This document shows, one piece after another, positions 52,463 to 63,700 of a DNA stretch of 64,000 nucleotides. The notes under the pieces were generated by a model, which was not told the origin of the DNA, did no database searches, and saw nothing but the letters and a program-made list of their open reading frames with translations. Location of the stretch: NCBI RefSeq assembly GCF_000219625.1, contig NC_018211.1, forward strand, positions 1,302,001 through 1,366,000, given 5' to 3'. This stretch comes from Zymoseptoria tritici IPO323 (taxonomy: Eukaryota > Ascomycota > Dothideomycetes > Mycosphaerellales > Mycosphaerellaceae). A program made the position numbers and the translations under genes. The first letter of the stretch is position 1. Every line of letters begins with the position of its first letter.

Positions 52463-53833
52463 CTAGCCAACGCTAAGGACTGAATCCCACTCCGGTTCTC
52501 CGACTTTCCGAAACTCCACTCCTTCACCGAAGTATCCGGCATCATTCCAAGCACTCATAGTTGGCCCGTCATACGGTCCGTTGATCGTACCGCCATCTCT
52601 GCCATCACTCCACCTATATTCCCACGTACTCGTGTCGTCCGCGGAACCGTTCGTAGTAGCAGGAGCGCGCCAATCGTCCCCGGTCTCGCGGCGATATTGT
52701 CGCATAAGCACTTCGCGTTCAGCTTCGTATATCTCGAGTTGGCCTCGAGAGTACAAAGCATCTGCCGCTCCCGTGATGCTCTCTACGAGCTTTCTTCGTG
52801 CCTCCTCGGCGGGATCCGACTGACTGTCGCCAGTGGCCGGTGCATCGTCAATGTCCATAGCGTCTTTTTGTTGCTTCTTCTTCTTCCACTTGGGGACTTT
52901 GGTCTCCTTGGGCTTGTGCTTGTTCAACCGCTGTAGTGCTTCTAATGGTGTCTCGCCTGTGTCCAGATGCGAGATCAAAGTGGACAGAATGTCACTCGTC
53001 AATACAGCATCATCCTCGATAGCTTTCCGTCTCCGATCCTCCTCCCTCTTCTCCTGCGCCTCTTTCGCCTTCTTCATGTCCTTCTTACTCAACCCATCCA
53101 GCCAATTATCATTGATCGAGTCCGGGTCCATAGCTTTTCGCACGAAATTGCCAGACTCGTCGTATTTGCCCTCTTCTTCTTCTCCCTTCAGATTGAACGC
53201 ATCTAACCTTGGCGCGTGCTTCTTCTTTCCACCAGCTCCTAGCTCCGCCGCATCCTCCTCTTCAATCTCGTCCGGTAGCCGATCACGTTCTTCCTCTCCG
53301 CCCGAAGACTCGGAGTCGTCCTCTTCTGCAGCCTTCTGCTTTCCCTTTGTACCCATAGACAAATCTACCTCGACTTTTCCTCCAGACGTGCTATTCATCA
53401 CTTGTCCCTCAATCTCGTCTTGGTCCAGAAATCGGACATCCTTCTTCTTCCTCCGGCTCTCATCTTCGTCATCATCACCATCCGCAGTACCTTGCATATC
53501 CTCCTCCAAGTCCGCAAACATGTCATCGTCCTCCTCGTCTTTACTTTTCGCTTCGCCCTGCTTCCTCCGCTCACGTTCCGCCGCTCGCGCATTGAAATTG
53601 TCATTATCGGAATCGGATTCGTAGCCATCAATGTTGACCGCATTGCGTTTGGTTTGCGTTCCTGATTTGCCAATCACGTCGGCGTCGAGGATCAGGTCAT
53701 CTTCCGGCGCATCGGCTGCGAGTGTGCTTGGGTTGCGGTAGTCGAAGCGAGGCTTCTTGGACGTGTTGTCGTGGCTGCGGGCGAAGTCTTCGCCGGCTCG
53801 TTTGGGTCGAGCTGCTGATGATGGTTGAGCCAT
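52463..53833 (-). CDS. LIN1: Lin1 / CD2BP2-like U5 snRNP protein with GYF domain
   Basis: 456 aa, single exon, ATG at 53833. Long charged region: KRAGEDFARSHDNTSKKPRFDYRNPS, then VNIDGYESDSDNDNFNAR with ERERRK, then acidic stretches, then the conserved block HAPRLDAFNLKGEEEEGKYDESGNFVRKAMDPDSINDNWLDGLSKKDMKKAKEAQ in pieces. The C-terminal GYF domain contains WEYRWSDG and GPYDGPTMSAWNDAGYFGEGVEFRKVGE, which hold the GP[YF]-x-x-x-x-M-x-x-W-x-x-x-GYF signature. Known: Lin1/CD2BP2 links the U5 snRNP (Prp8, Snu114-Dib1) and chromatid-cohesion factors and binds proline-rich peptides. Nuclear. Full length for the fungal family, and no intron needed. Confidence 0.94.
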   Translation of the reverse strand: MAQPSSAARPKRAGEDFARSHDNTSKKPRFDYRNPSTLAADAPEDDLILDADVIGKSGTQTKRNAVNIDGYESDSDNDNFNARAAERERRKQGEAKSKDEEDDDMFADLEEDMQGTADGDDDEDESRRKKKDVRFLDQDEIEGQVMNSTSGGKVEVDLSMGTKGKQKAAEEDDSESSGGEEERDRLPDEIEEEDAAELGAGGKKKHAPRLDAFNLKGEEEEGKYDESGNFVRKAMDPDSINDNWLDGLSKKDMKKAKEAQEKREEDRRRKAIEDDAVLTSDILSTLISHLDTGETPLEALQRLNKHKPKETKVPKWKKKKQQKDAMDIDDAPATGDSQSDPAEEARRKLVESITGAADALYSRGQLEIYEAEREVLMRQYRRETGDDWRAPATTNGSADDTSTWEYRWSDGRDGGTINGPYDGPTMSAWNDAGYFGEGVEFRKVGEPEWDSVLSVG

Positions 53834-54222
53834 GGTTGGGAGTGATTATCACGTGGTGGCCATGTCGCTAGTAGCGCAGCAAGTCGGCGATCTGAGATTC
53901 ACTTTAAGGTCTTGGCCTAAGATGCGAAAGCAACGTTACGTCATTTCATGTGAAAGTTGCGGCTCCTCCTTGACGAAGGCGAGTTGGATATGCTACATTA
54001 TTTTCAAGGTTAAGGAAACACAGCACTGATCACGAAAGAGCGCCGCATCTGTTTGCTCGGTCGCCATGCCGGCCGTCGAGCGGATAGCCTGGAAAGTACG
54101 CCCTCACCTACCCAACGAGCATAGGACTTCGCCCAAGGCCATCGCATTTCAGAACATAGAACAGCCTTGATAGCCCCATGGCGACGAAACGCCTGTCGCC
54201 CCCCACGCCACCCAGCAATCAT
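53834..54222. other. Intergenic
   Basis: Promoter of LIN1 and 3' region of PMP3. No gene. Confidence 0.4.
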
Positions 54223-54557
54223 TCAAACCCGCCCCAAAGTGCCGTAGCTCTGCCCTCCAGTCTGGACATTATCCGAGTACACGCCTGGAGCTGGACCGTC
54301 GGCGATAATGCCCTGCTGGGCTTCCTCCTTCCGCTTGTAGTAGACGTACTCGATGTAGAAAGCGTGAATGTGGCCAGGGAAGTATCCGAGGAGCGTGAGA
54401 CAGATGTTGATGAGCAGGTCTGCGCCGCAGCCGGCCACGAGGTATACTCCGATGGGAGGTACTGAATCACTTGTTAGTTCTGATGGCATATGGGTTGAGT
54501 TCTAGCTTGCGGCATACGGAAGATTGTGATGATCACGAGGAGTATGGTTGAGATCAT
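54223..54557 (-). CDS. PMP3: Plasma membrane proteolipid 3 (Pmp3/UPF0057)
   Basis: Exons 54518..54557 and 54223..54461 with a 56-bp intron (GTATGC, CTAAC, TTCAG), 92 aa. Splicing joins MISTILLVIITIF to LPPIGVYLVAGCGADLLINICLTLLGYFPGHIHAFYIEYVYY, the two-helix proteolipid with the family's AGCGADLLIN and GYFPGHIHAFY motifs. The last 35 residues are a longer hydrophilic tail (KRKEEAQQGIIADGPAPGVYSDNVQTGG) than yeast Pmp3 has (52 aa), as is common in filamentous fungi. Known: Pmp3 modulates plasma-membrane potential and ion tolerance. The longest unspliced frame here starts at 54489 in the intron and would lack the first helix. Confidence 0.93.
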
Positions 54558-54800
54558 TTCGGCGTCTGAGGAGTCGGTTGCTTGGCGGTCTGGCCTTGAG
54601 TTTGCTATTCTTGAAAGCGTAGCCAGATGTCGATTTTGAATGGAGCTGCTTCTTAGGTGCAGGTTATCCTAGCTGTTGTCTTGGATTCTTGGATGTTTGC
54701 TGTAGGTTTGTTTGTAGCAAAGACGTTGTGGTTTGAAAGCGCGGTTATTCTGCATGACGAAAACACTGTGGCGTGAAGCGTGGCTGTGCTTCGTCACAAG

Positions 54801-55741
54801 CTACACCTCCGTATTCTCCAACACCCATCTGACTCCGTCGACAACGATCTCCGGCTGCGTCAGCTGCACGAAATGGCCACTCTCACGGGCAAAGACGACC
54901 CTGCTCCTGGTCGAAACCTTGGCCAGCTCTTTCATTAGGCACTCATTCTTCTCGTCTGCCGTGCGGATCATCTCTTCGACATGCCTCCTTTGCTCCGGCG
55001 CTCCATTCCCTTTAAGCACCGCTGCATTGTACATCCTTTTCCAGTCACGACTGCGCGTACCTCCTATCCCATACACAGGTTTGTCTCTCAGCAGCGGCAT
55101 GTCCTCGCTCAAATTCTTTTCTCTCAGCCTCGGGAAGCTAGACGCATACTCGTCGTCTTCTTTTCGCCGCGACTGCCCGCCACATACACGTCGACTCATC
55201 AGCTCGGAGGGCATCCCAGTCGTGGTTCTCCATCCTATGCTCTTCATTCAAGCCTACAGCGGTGTAAAAGTCAATTCCGTTGAAGACCTGGGCCGGAGAA
55301 CCGGGTCATTGACATCCAGGACCAGCGGCGCAGTCTCATGGTTGGCATCGACGAATACGACTCCCGCGATGCGCTGCACATTGCTGATGCCTCGAGCGAT
55401 GAATCCATGAATGATGACGCCGGCCCAGGAGTGTCCCACTAGAATCGTAGGATTTGAGATATGAGCCTTTTCAATCAGGAAGAGAGATCCAATGCCGCAT
55501 TCTCAGCAGTCGGTGGCAGCGGCGAGCGCTCGGAATTTGTAAAACCGGAGAGATCGTAGGTATAGCTGCGTAGCGTCGAAGGAAGTCGTCGAGTTACGGC
55601 TGTCCAGCCTAGGCTCGAGCACCCTACGCCTTGCACGAATAGTACCACAGGGTCCGAGGTGCTGGTGGGCTTCGGTCCGTGAGTGTACAAGGCGAGATGG
55701 TGAGTGCCGATATCGACGAGAAATTGGTTGGAAATGGTCAT
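54801..55741 (-). pseudogene. Alpha/beta-hydrolase broken by three frame changes
   Basis: The minus strand reads as one hydrolase in three frames. Frame A (from 55741): MTISNQFLVDIG, then DPVVLFVQGVGCSSLGW and TYDLSGFTNSERSP. Frame B (about 55465 to 55290): LIEKAHISNPTILVGHSWAGVIIHGFIARG, with the catalytic Ser, and VFVDANHETAPLVLDVNDP. Frame C (about 55287 to 55165): VFNGIDFYTAVGLNEEHRME and DWDALRADES. Then back to frame B: DDEYASSFPRLREKN, LLRDKPVYGI and the His segment ESGHFVQLTQPEIVVDGVRWVL, ending at 54801. I find no GT-AG introns of normal size at the junctions, so single-base indels (true decay or sequencing errors) are more likely. If intact, it would be a serine hydrolase of unknown substrate. 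Confidence 0.65.
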
Positions 55742-56139
55742 CGCGCTGCTGTGAACATTCTTTGCGCGTGGTAGGCACATGTACACGCTTCAAGCGTTGT
55801 AGAAGCGCTGTCTCGTGGGGTTGTGCTTGTTATGACAGGCCAATGTTGTGCTATAGCTGTGTTAAACAGCATGCGATCTGATACATCGTGAACATTTAAA
55901 CTGTTGCAGATTTAAGCAGATCTGTTGGCAGTGCAGTAGGCTTGGACGTTGGTGAGCTAAACTTGCACAAGATGTAGAAGGGCGTGCGTTCGTGCACCCT
56001 ACACGCAGTTGCAAATGCCCAAGGAACAATACATGAGACTGCCTCAGCTGACACCAAACTCGCATTGCAAAGCACAGAGACCAATTAGTCTAGTCGTCTC
56101 CCAAGTCGGACGCTTATACCCACCACGGCGGCTTTTACT
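55742..56139. other. Intergenic
   Basis: No gene supported between the hydrolase relic and the next minus-strand stop codon. Confidence 0.4.
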
Positions 56140-58345
56140 CTACTCTGGCAGGATCAGCTCCGACTCACTCCAAGCTTCAGCATCCGCCATCTTGGTATCA
56201 ATACCCTCACTGAAGTCCCTCTTGTGCTCCTTGAACTCCTCGAAGTTACGCTGGATTTCCCTCTGCCACTGTTCCACATTGACAGGCTCTACTTCGTCTC
56301 TGCTCGGCGAAGGCGTCTGGCCGCGTCGTACGCTGTCGACATGGGATGACGATCGCGACCGTGGAGCAAACTCCTCGTCGATAGGGTTGTCACCAACCAC
56401 CTTGCACTTCGGATCGAACTTATGAGGGGGTGGAGTCGGCGCACGCTCAGCGGAAGTTGACGGCAGCTTGCTTGGCGTGTCGAAGTGTGACGGAAGGAAA
56501 CGTTGTATGTGACGATAGAACTCGTTCCATTCCGCGGCTCCAGCCTTAGCGAAGACTTTGTCAACGCAGTTGTGCAGATAGCGCAGGGAGGCAACGGTAT
56601 CTGGGGCGTCCTTAGCGGCAGATCGAATCACCGGATCTTCTGGCAATATGGCGGTGTCTTCGAAGTTGCTCAGAGCTGGTTGCGAAGGAAGGGCCACGAT
56701 GCCCTTTTTCCGCCGCGGAGCACTCCTGCAAATGTCTTCCGAGGAGAAGCGACGCTTGGCGGAATGTGCAGTCGGACGAGGATGCTCGGGCGAGAGATGG
56801 ATATTCACAGCTTTCGGAGTCGGCTCGGGCGTACCGCTGTCTGAATCAGATGCGAGATCACCAGACTTGTCGACATGTGTAGAGCCCATCTCACGTGGCT
56901 CGTCGCCCACATTCGGCTCTCTGGGGCCGAGCGGGATCTTCGCCTTCACTCTAGTGCGTGGTACTCGAGGCGTTGTCGGGCGCTTGCTGGTGGATGGTCC
57001 CGGAGCATGCTGATCAGTCTCACTATGCAGAGTGAAGTCCCTCATCATGCGGACTTCCACATTCATGGGTGGTGGCAGTACAAGACCGGGAATGGAGAAC
57101 AGCGACTTCATAGGAGATGGAACGCCGGCACGTCCGTAGCACGGTCCACAGTCATCCGGTCGCCGCTTGACGGTGAGCGGTAAAGCACAGCGTATGACAT
57201 TTTCGTATCGAATGCCGCCAGGGAAGACCTTGGTGATAGAAGCCGTGATCTCGAGCGGCATGGTGTACGCATCTTGACGCTGCACGCCAGCCACAGACGC
57301 AATTCCGGGAGGCACTCTGCCGCGAAAGCAGGTGTTGGTGGGATCCCATTCCAGCCAGTCGCGGGATGGGCCGACAAAGTAATCCACGTCTACCATGCTG
57401 AGCTCCGAGAATGGACGTGCGGAACGGACTGTTGGCTTGAGGATGAATTCTTTGCTCTCGCTCACGACATTTTGAAGCCCGTGAAATCCAAGGGTGGGTG
57501 GATTCGAGCTGTAGTGTAAGTTGAAGACCATGTCTCGGCCACCTGAACCACGCGCGCGGACTGAACGAAGCCTGGTCACCGAGAATGTGACCTCGAGTGC
57601 GGGCTCCTGTTTCCGAGGGTAGTGCCAGCATTCGCGAGTGAGCACGAACTCCTTCAGCGCTTCAAACAGATTTGGGTTCTCGAAAGTGTAAAAGGCTGTC
57701 AATGTATCTCGGATGGAACCGTAACTTTCGATCATGTCCCTGACGATACTCGTGACTGTGATTGTGAGCATCTGCGTTCCCAGGCCGTCAAGAAATTCGT
57801 GAAAGCGGTGAAGAACGTCTTGAGTGTTGTCATCAACTGAAGCCTATGTCAGCAAGGCTGTCAAGTACAACAAATCCAAGGGCAGCGTGTACGAATATCC
57901 GGGTATCCATCCATGAAAGCCTCGAGCACAATTAACATCGTCTCTTGTCCAAGCGCATTCTCGAAGGTCTTTTCCTAGAAGAACACTTCGTAGGCAGCCA
58001 TGACATTCGGTAAACGCCAGGTAGTGACAATATCGCGGTCGTAGACCAGAGCGTATCCATCTTTCGCAGCAGCGCTTTCGACCGGGCGCGGAACACCTCC
58101 TGGCACGATGGCCTCCATACACATATCGATAGGTGCATGTTTCTTCGATCCGTGGGCGCTGTAAGGTCGATGAAATGGATAGTAGCACTCGATGGGCTGG
58201 GTTCGAGATACACTGCATGCGCCAGAGACCTGGATGTCGACCTTGGAGAGGAGGAAGTCCGCGACGTCTTCGAGGTTTGTGGACTGCAGGAAGTTAGCAC
58301 AAAACCATTTGATCATGATCGAGTGTGATGTACCTGGGAAGCCAT
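56140..58345 (-). CDS. Unknown conserved-looking protein with an in-frame TAG
   Basis: Proposed exons 58334..58345, 57893..58283 and 56140..57836 (introns 50 and 56 bp, branches GCTAAC and GCTGAC). They read MASQ, then STNLEDVADFLLSKVDIQVSG, IDMCMEAIVPGGVPRPV, DRDIVTTWRLPNVMAAYEVFF, then a TAG at 57975..57977. In the same frame follows EKTFENALGQETMLIVLEAFMDGYPDI, joined to DDNTQDVLHRFHEFLDGLG and the remaining 550 codons. The C-terminal half is Pro/Ser/Arg-rich and ends in a coiled-coil-like region (WQREIQRNFEEFKEHKRDFSEG). The TAG sits in TTCTTCTAG, a good 3' splice site, so a third intron may remove it, but no convincing donor and branch pair was found. Otherwise a nonsense allele. I recognise no family. 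Confidence 0.6.
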
Positions 58346-58672
58346 ATTGCCGGTAAGAATAGGTCAGCACTCGCTGCAGGTGAGGTATTAAGTTGGTGAA
58401 CACTGGAGTGTGGAATGTTGGTCCGTGGAGGGACTTCTGGTTCATGCTTTTCACCCTCTCGTTGCTGCCTTTACAGAGCCCCTCCCGTCGCGAGCAAGTG
58501 CCAAATTGTGCCCTGCATTTGAGGCAAGCACGCATGCCATAGAAGAAGCCGCATTTGTGAACTCCACATTGGAGAAAGAGCAGGCACGCGTGATTGGTGT
58601 TGCTGTTCAATCTCGAAGCAGCAGAATGCGTTGTTCTGAAGTTCTTCCGAGGCATCGTCGGAAGTAATCTTG
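58346..58672 (-). other. Short intergenic stretch
   Basis: Between the unknown gene's start and the stop of the PDH-type kinase on the same strand. No gene. A 5' extension of the unknown gene to 58655 is open but unsupported. Confidence 0.4.
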
Positions 58673-60073
58673 CTACAACTGATCCATCGTGGCTCTGGTG
58701 CTCAATTGCTCGTTCTTGTTGCCGAGCCTACTGATCTGCAAGAAGGCATCGCAGCCGTAACCCTCGAGACTATGAATCTCGAGACTACCGGCCCAGTACT
58801 CGGCATAGATTTTGCTCATTGGCAGTCCCATGCCCAACTTGAGATCAGGAGGTCTCGTCGATAATGAAGCCAAAGCATTGCCAAAGTTATTCGCATCCGA
58901 CACGACATTTTGATTGCCTTCTTGCGGAAGGTTCTGCACATCCTGCATTGTTGCTGCAAGTCTGGGAACTTGTTGTAGATTCTGTAGGCGATCGTTGCGT
59001 CGTGGTCCCTTTGAGAACGACCACAGATATGGCAGGATGTCTCGGTCAACGCCACCACCTTGATCCGAGATGCGTATGATGACATGCTGGGCGGCCTCGC
59101 ATATCAACACCTCAATCGGGGGTGGCTCATCGAGCGATCGCTGCTCCACTACAGCTTGTATGCTGTTCCTCAAAAGCTACTTCGAGTCAGCTTGTGGTAC
59201 TCGAGTGCTGTGCAAATACGAACATACCTCTCCAACGATGTACTCCAAGTGGGACGGTATGTATGGAAACGCTGTTTCGAGGTGGCCTTGAATTACAACC
59301 CTTGGTATCGCAATCTTCGGACCATATGCCTCTGAGGTGAGCTGTCTCGCTGTCTCCGCACACTTTTCGATAATTTCTTTCGCTTTGCACTTGAGGAAAA
59401 TTTCGCCCACAAAGTCGTCCTCAGGAGCCATGCCGGACTTCTTCGCGTTCGGGAAATGCCAAGGAGCATGGAACGTATCTGTCAACGCCAGGTGCTGCTC
59501 GGCAATCACTCTACGACTGATCCGAGATCGCAGCAAGGTGGTCATGAAACGATCGCATTCTTCACTACTCACGTAGTCTTGGACCTCCAGGATTCCCATC
59601 GCTAGACGAGGGATGACCGTGAGATGTTCATTGAGAGTCATCTTGATCGTCTCACAAAACTTGTCGTTGTCGCTGAGAGACCGCACTTCAGACACCTTTC
59701 GTAGACGCTCAAAGGCAGCGTAGTACATCTCGTACGCATGGCTGAGATGCTGGTTCGTCACGGCCGAGTACGGCAGGGTCTGCATGTTTCGAAGACGATG
59801 TGCAAGTCTTGTTGGAAGTTCAAGGCGAACGTAATTGGCAGAGCTGAGGAGCCGTTCTTCTGTCAGTGTTCGGCCGAAGAAAGTGAGCTGCCGTAAGCTG
59901 ATCGGCCTCGCTTCGCGTGTGACCCAGTCGTCCAACACGTTCGATGGCCGCCATGGTGGAGGCACTGTTGATGGAGATGCCTTGCTGCCCGCCGCCGCCG
60001 TCGCTACTGCGTATGCCCGTGTTCTGACAGGCGCAGGTAGCCGGAGCAGTGCTCCCATGCCGCAGAGCATCGG
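58673..60073 (-). CDS. Mitochondrial PDH/BCKDH-type protein kinase (GHKL family)
   Basis: Exons 59228..60073 and 58673..59176 with a 51-bp intron (GTATGT, GCTGAC, AAGTAG), 449 aa from ATG 60073. An in-frame ATG at 60190 adds 39 leader-like residues. The start MLCGMGALLRLPAPVRTRAYAVATAAAG looks like a matrix presequence. Helical bundle: RPISLRQLTFFGR, LPTRLAHRLRNMQTLPYSAV and YYAAFERLRKVSEV, then the kinase ATP site: N box LLRNSIQAVVEQ, G1 ISDQGGGVDRDILPYLWSFS and G2 GMGLPMSKIYAEYWAGSLEIHSLEGYGCDAFLQI. Known: these kinases phosphorylate and switch off the pyruvate or branched-chain dehydrogenase E1. Which one cannot be told here; it is close to fungal Pkp1-type. The spacer between G1 and G2 is longer than usual. 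Confidence 0.9.
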
Positions 60074-60745
60074 CGTTGCGCGAGTCGCCCGTTGCAAATG
60101 ATGAGGCGTGTCGTGATGGAGGAGTTGTGACGGTGAACTTGGCCAGACCGATAGCAGGACTAGAGGACACTGTGGATATGCCTTGGACACGGTGAGACCA
60201 CAGACCGCACGTACTGCAACGCCACGACTTCCACATAGCGGGGCATCTCCAACCTCAAGTCTGTGTCTTACTTTACATGGACCACCTTCTAATTATTACT
60301 CAGCCATGCAAGCATACTGGACCATGGACACATCTCATGCTCCAACCATGGACGAGCGTGATAGGACGCGAACAACACGTGCGGGCGTTCATTGTTTGTT
60401 CGTGCCTGAATCCAGCCAGTATTTGTGTTTGTCCACGTCTTCGAGTGACCAAAAGTGATTCCCGTCTCCTCCCATGACGTGTAATTCCGGACCCTCGAGC
60501 TGCAAACCGAACTTCATGGTGCTTCCTACCTATACCTTGTCCATTCGTCTTCACATCAGAGACAACACGGCGTCGACCCATGCTATATTCACCACCGCCA
60601 CGCGCAGGCACCTGAAGAACCGCCAGATCATCCGCCGAGCAACACGGGCAGCGCCACGCAACGGCAAACCTTTGTCAACTTCCACCTGTTCCAGACAGAA
60701 ATACTCTGAGCTCAGTCGTTGCCTGCGCAGATTCACATCATCACA
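60074..60745. other. Divergent promoter region, no gene
   Basis: Lies between the kinase and UBP15 start codons. No coding sequence supported. Confidence 0.4.
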
Positions 60746-63700
60746 ATGGACAATGTAAGGTCTCCCTCGATTCCCTCTGAGTGGTCTTCGATAGCGCGCA
60801 ATCATGTGCTAACATACTACAAGCTCGGGAGCGACATGATGGTCGACTCTGACTACGACGAAAAGCGACTGACGCCAACCGACTCCAACGACAACGTCGC
60901 TATAATATCACCAGACGACGCCGATAGCATGGTCGATGATACAGAGACAACGACCGATCCCGCACTGCCACAAGCCGATGACCATGAAGCGATGCGCGAA
61001 CGATACATGCCACGGCAACCCGAACATGAGACCGAGGCGGAAGAGATATATACTTGGGACATCCAAGATTGGAGATCACTACCTAAGAGGACGCACAGCC
61101 CGACATTCACCTGTGGTGGCCATCCGTGGAGGATTCTGTTCTTCCCTGCCGGCAATGCCGCGAACGAAAGCGTTTCCTTCTACTTGGAACAAGGCTTTGG
61201 CGATGACAAACCACCAGAGAATTGGTATGCATGCGCGCAATTCATGCTGGTTCTTTCGAATCCAAATGATCCATCGATCTACCTCCACCATGTAGCGAAT
61301 CATCGTTTCACGGCCGAGGAGGGAGACTGGGGTTTCACACGCTTTGCGGAGAAGAATCGCATATTCGCATCAAAATTCGACAACGCAGACCGGCCCATGG
61401 TGGAGAACGACTGTGCGAGAGTGACCGCGTACGTCCGCGTGCTGAAGGATCCGACTGGAGTGCTGTGGCACAACTTCGTCAACTACGACAGCAAGAAGGA
61501 GACTGGCATGGTTGGGTTGCGAAATCAGGGCGCAACCTGCTACCTAAACTCACTGCTCCAGTCATTGTACCTGACCGGCGCCTTCCGCAAGGCCGTATAC
61601 CAAATTCCTACCGCCACGCCGGCCGAAAAGGAAGCCTCGAATTCGGCCTACAAACTGCAGAGATTGTTCTATCGTCTGCAGTCGGACCAAACTGCTGTCT
61701 CGACGAACGAGCTCACAGTGTCGTTTGGCTGGGAGAGTCGGCAAATATTCGAACAGCAAGACGTACAAGAGCTGTCTCGAATACTCATGGAAAAGCTGGA
61801 AGCCCGCATGAAAGGCACGGACGCGGAGAACGCATTGCCAAACATGTTCGTCGGAAAGATGAAGACTTATCTCCGATGCATCAACGTGGACTACGAATCA
61901 AGTCGCATTGAAGACTTCTGGGATCTCCAGCTCAACGTTTCTGGATGCAAGAGCGTGGACGACAGTTTCAAGGACTACGTCCAAGTCGAGACCCTGGAAG
62001 GCGACAACAAATACGCCGCGGAAGGCTACGGTCTCCAAGACGCGAAGAAAGGAGTCATTTTTGAGGCCTTCCCCAATGTGCTCCATCTTCAACTCAAACG
62101 ATTCGAGTATGATTTCCAAAGGGACGCCATGATGAAAGTTAACGACCGTTACGAATTTCCCGAGGTGTTTGATGCTTCACCCTACCTTGACGATACTGCC
62201 GATAAGTCCGAGCCTTACATCTACCATTTGCATGGAGTGCTGGTGCACTCTGGAGACCTCAACGCTGGCCATTACTATGCTTTCTTGCGACCTGAGAAGA
62301 ATGGCGAGTTCTTCAGGTTTGACGACGACAGAGTGACGCGGGCGACGAAGAGGGAGGCCATTGACGACAACTTTGGCGGCGAATACTCGGCCAACAATGG
62401 AGGTAAAGGCCAAAATCCATATACCCGGCAGTGGTCGACGAAGCGTTCCAACAACGCCTATATGCTTGTGTACATTCGCGAGAGCCGACTCGATGAAATT
62501 CTCCCCAAGGACCAGGATGTTCTACCACCTCCACATCTCCCGACCGAGATCGCGGAGGAACGAGCGCAGATTGAGCGTCGACGCAAGGAGAAGGAGGAAG
62601 CACATCTTTACATGCCAGTACTTGTGGCGACGGAGCAAAGCTTCAAGTCGTATCAAGGTGTAGATTTGATTCCTTGGGCCTCCGAGGACGCGTCAGAACC
62701 AGCGGCCCCCAAGGCGTATCGCCTACTAAGAACCATGACGGTGGCAGAGTTCACCACGCATATCGCAAAGGAGAACGGTCAGGAGCCAGATCTCCTCCGA
62801 CCTTGGATCATGGTGAATCGTCAGAACGGCACCGTCCGACCAGACCATCCTTTGATGTGGCCAGAAATGACACTACAAGAAGCTTCCGACAAGTTTAGCA
62901 CGCGAACGTCTGGCTTCAGGGTATTCATGGAAGAAACCACGCGCGACCAGGATGGTCAACCCAAATGGCCAGCCGATGAAGTGCCATCTTCGCCGGTAGT
63001 CAACGGTCAAGCCGCTCAATCCCAGAAGCCAATCATCTTGTTCTTGAAGCACTTTGATGTGGATCGCCAGGTACTCCAAGGCATCGGACACGTCTACATG
63101 AACCCTCAGGACAAGGCCATGGACGTGGCCGTACCAATTCTTGAAATGATGGGCTGGGACACCGGAGTTCAGCTTCAACTATTCGAGGAGATCAAGCAAA
63201 ATTACATTGAGCCGATCAAGGCCAAGAACACCCTGCTCAGCTCTGAGATACAAGATGGAGACATCATATGTTTCCAGCGCCACCTCACCGAAGAGGATGC
63301 CACAGCACTCAAGCAGAAGAATCCTACAGCTTGCCTCGATGCTGTCCAATTCTACGACTTTTTGATGAACCGCGTTTTCGTCAACTTCACGCCAAAAATG
63401 TCACCAGCGCCAAATCTCCAGCTCCGCAACCAGTCCGAGGAGAAGTTTCAGCTGGCTTTGTCGAAGAAAGATACCTACGACGCACTCGCCCTGAAAGTTG
63501 CCGAGTATCTTTCTTCGGTGTCTGCGGCCCCAGTAGATCCATCTCACGTTCGATTCACCACTGTCAACGTTCAGTCTGGCAAGGCCAGGAGCCCGGTGAA
63601 GAAAATGCAAGGCACGAGCGTCAATTCGATACTGTTCTCAACCAGCGGATACGGCGGCTACAGTTATACCCCAAGTCAGGCTTCGGACCAGCTGTACTAC

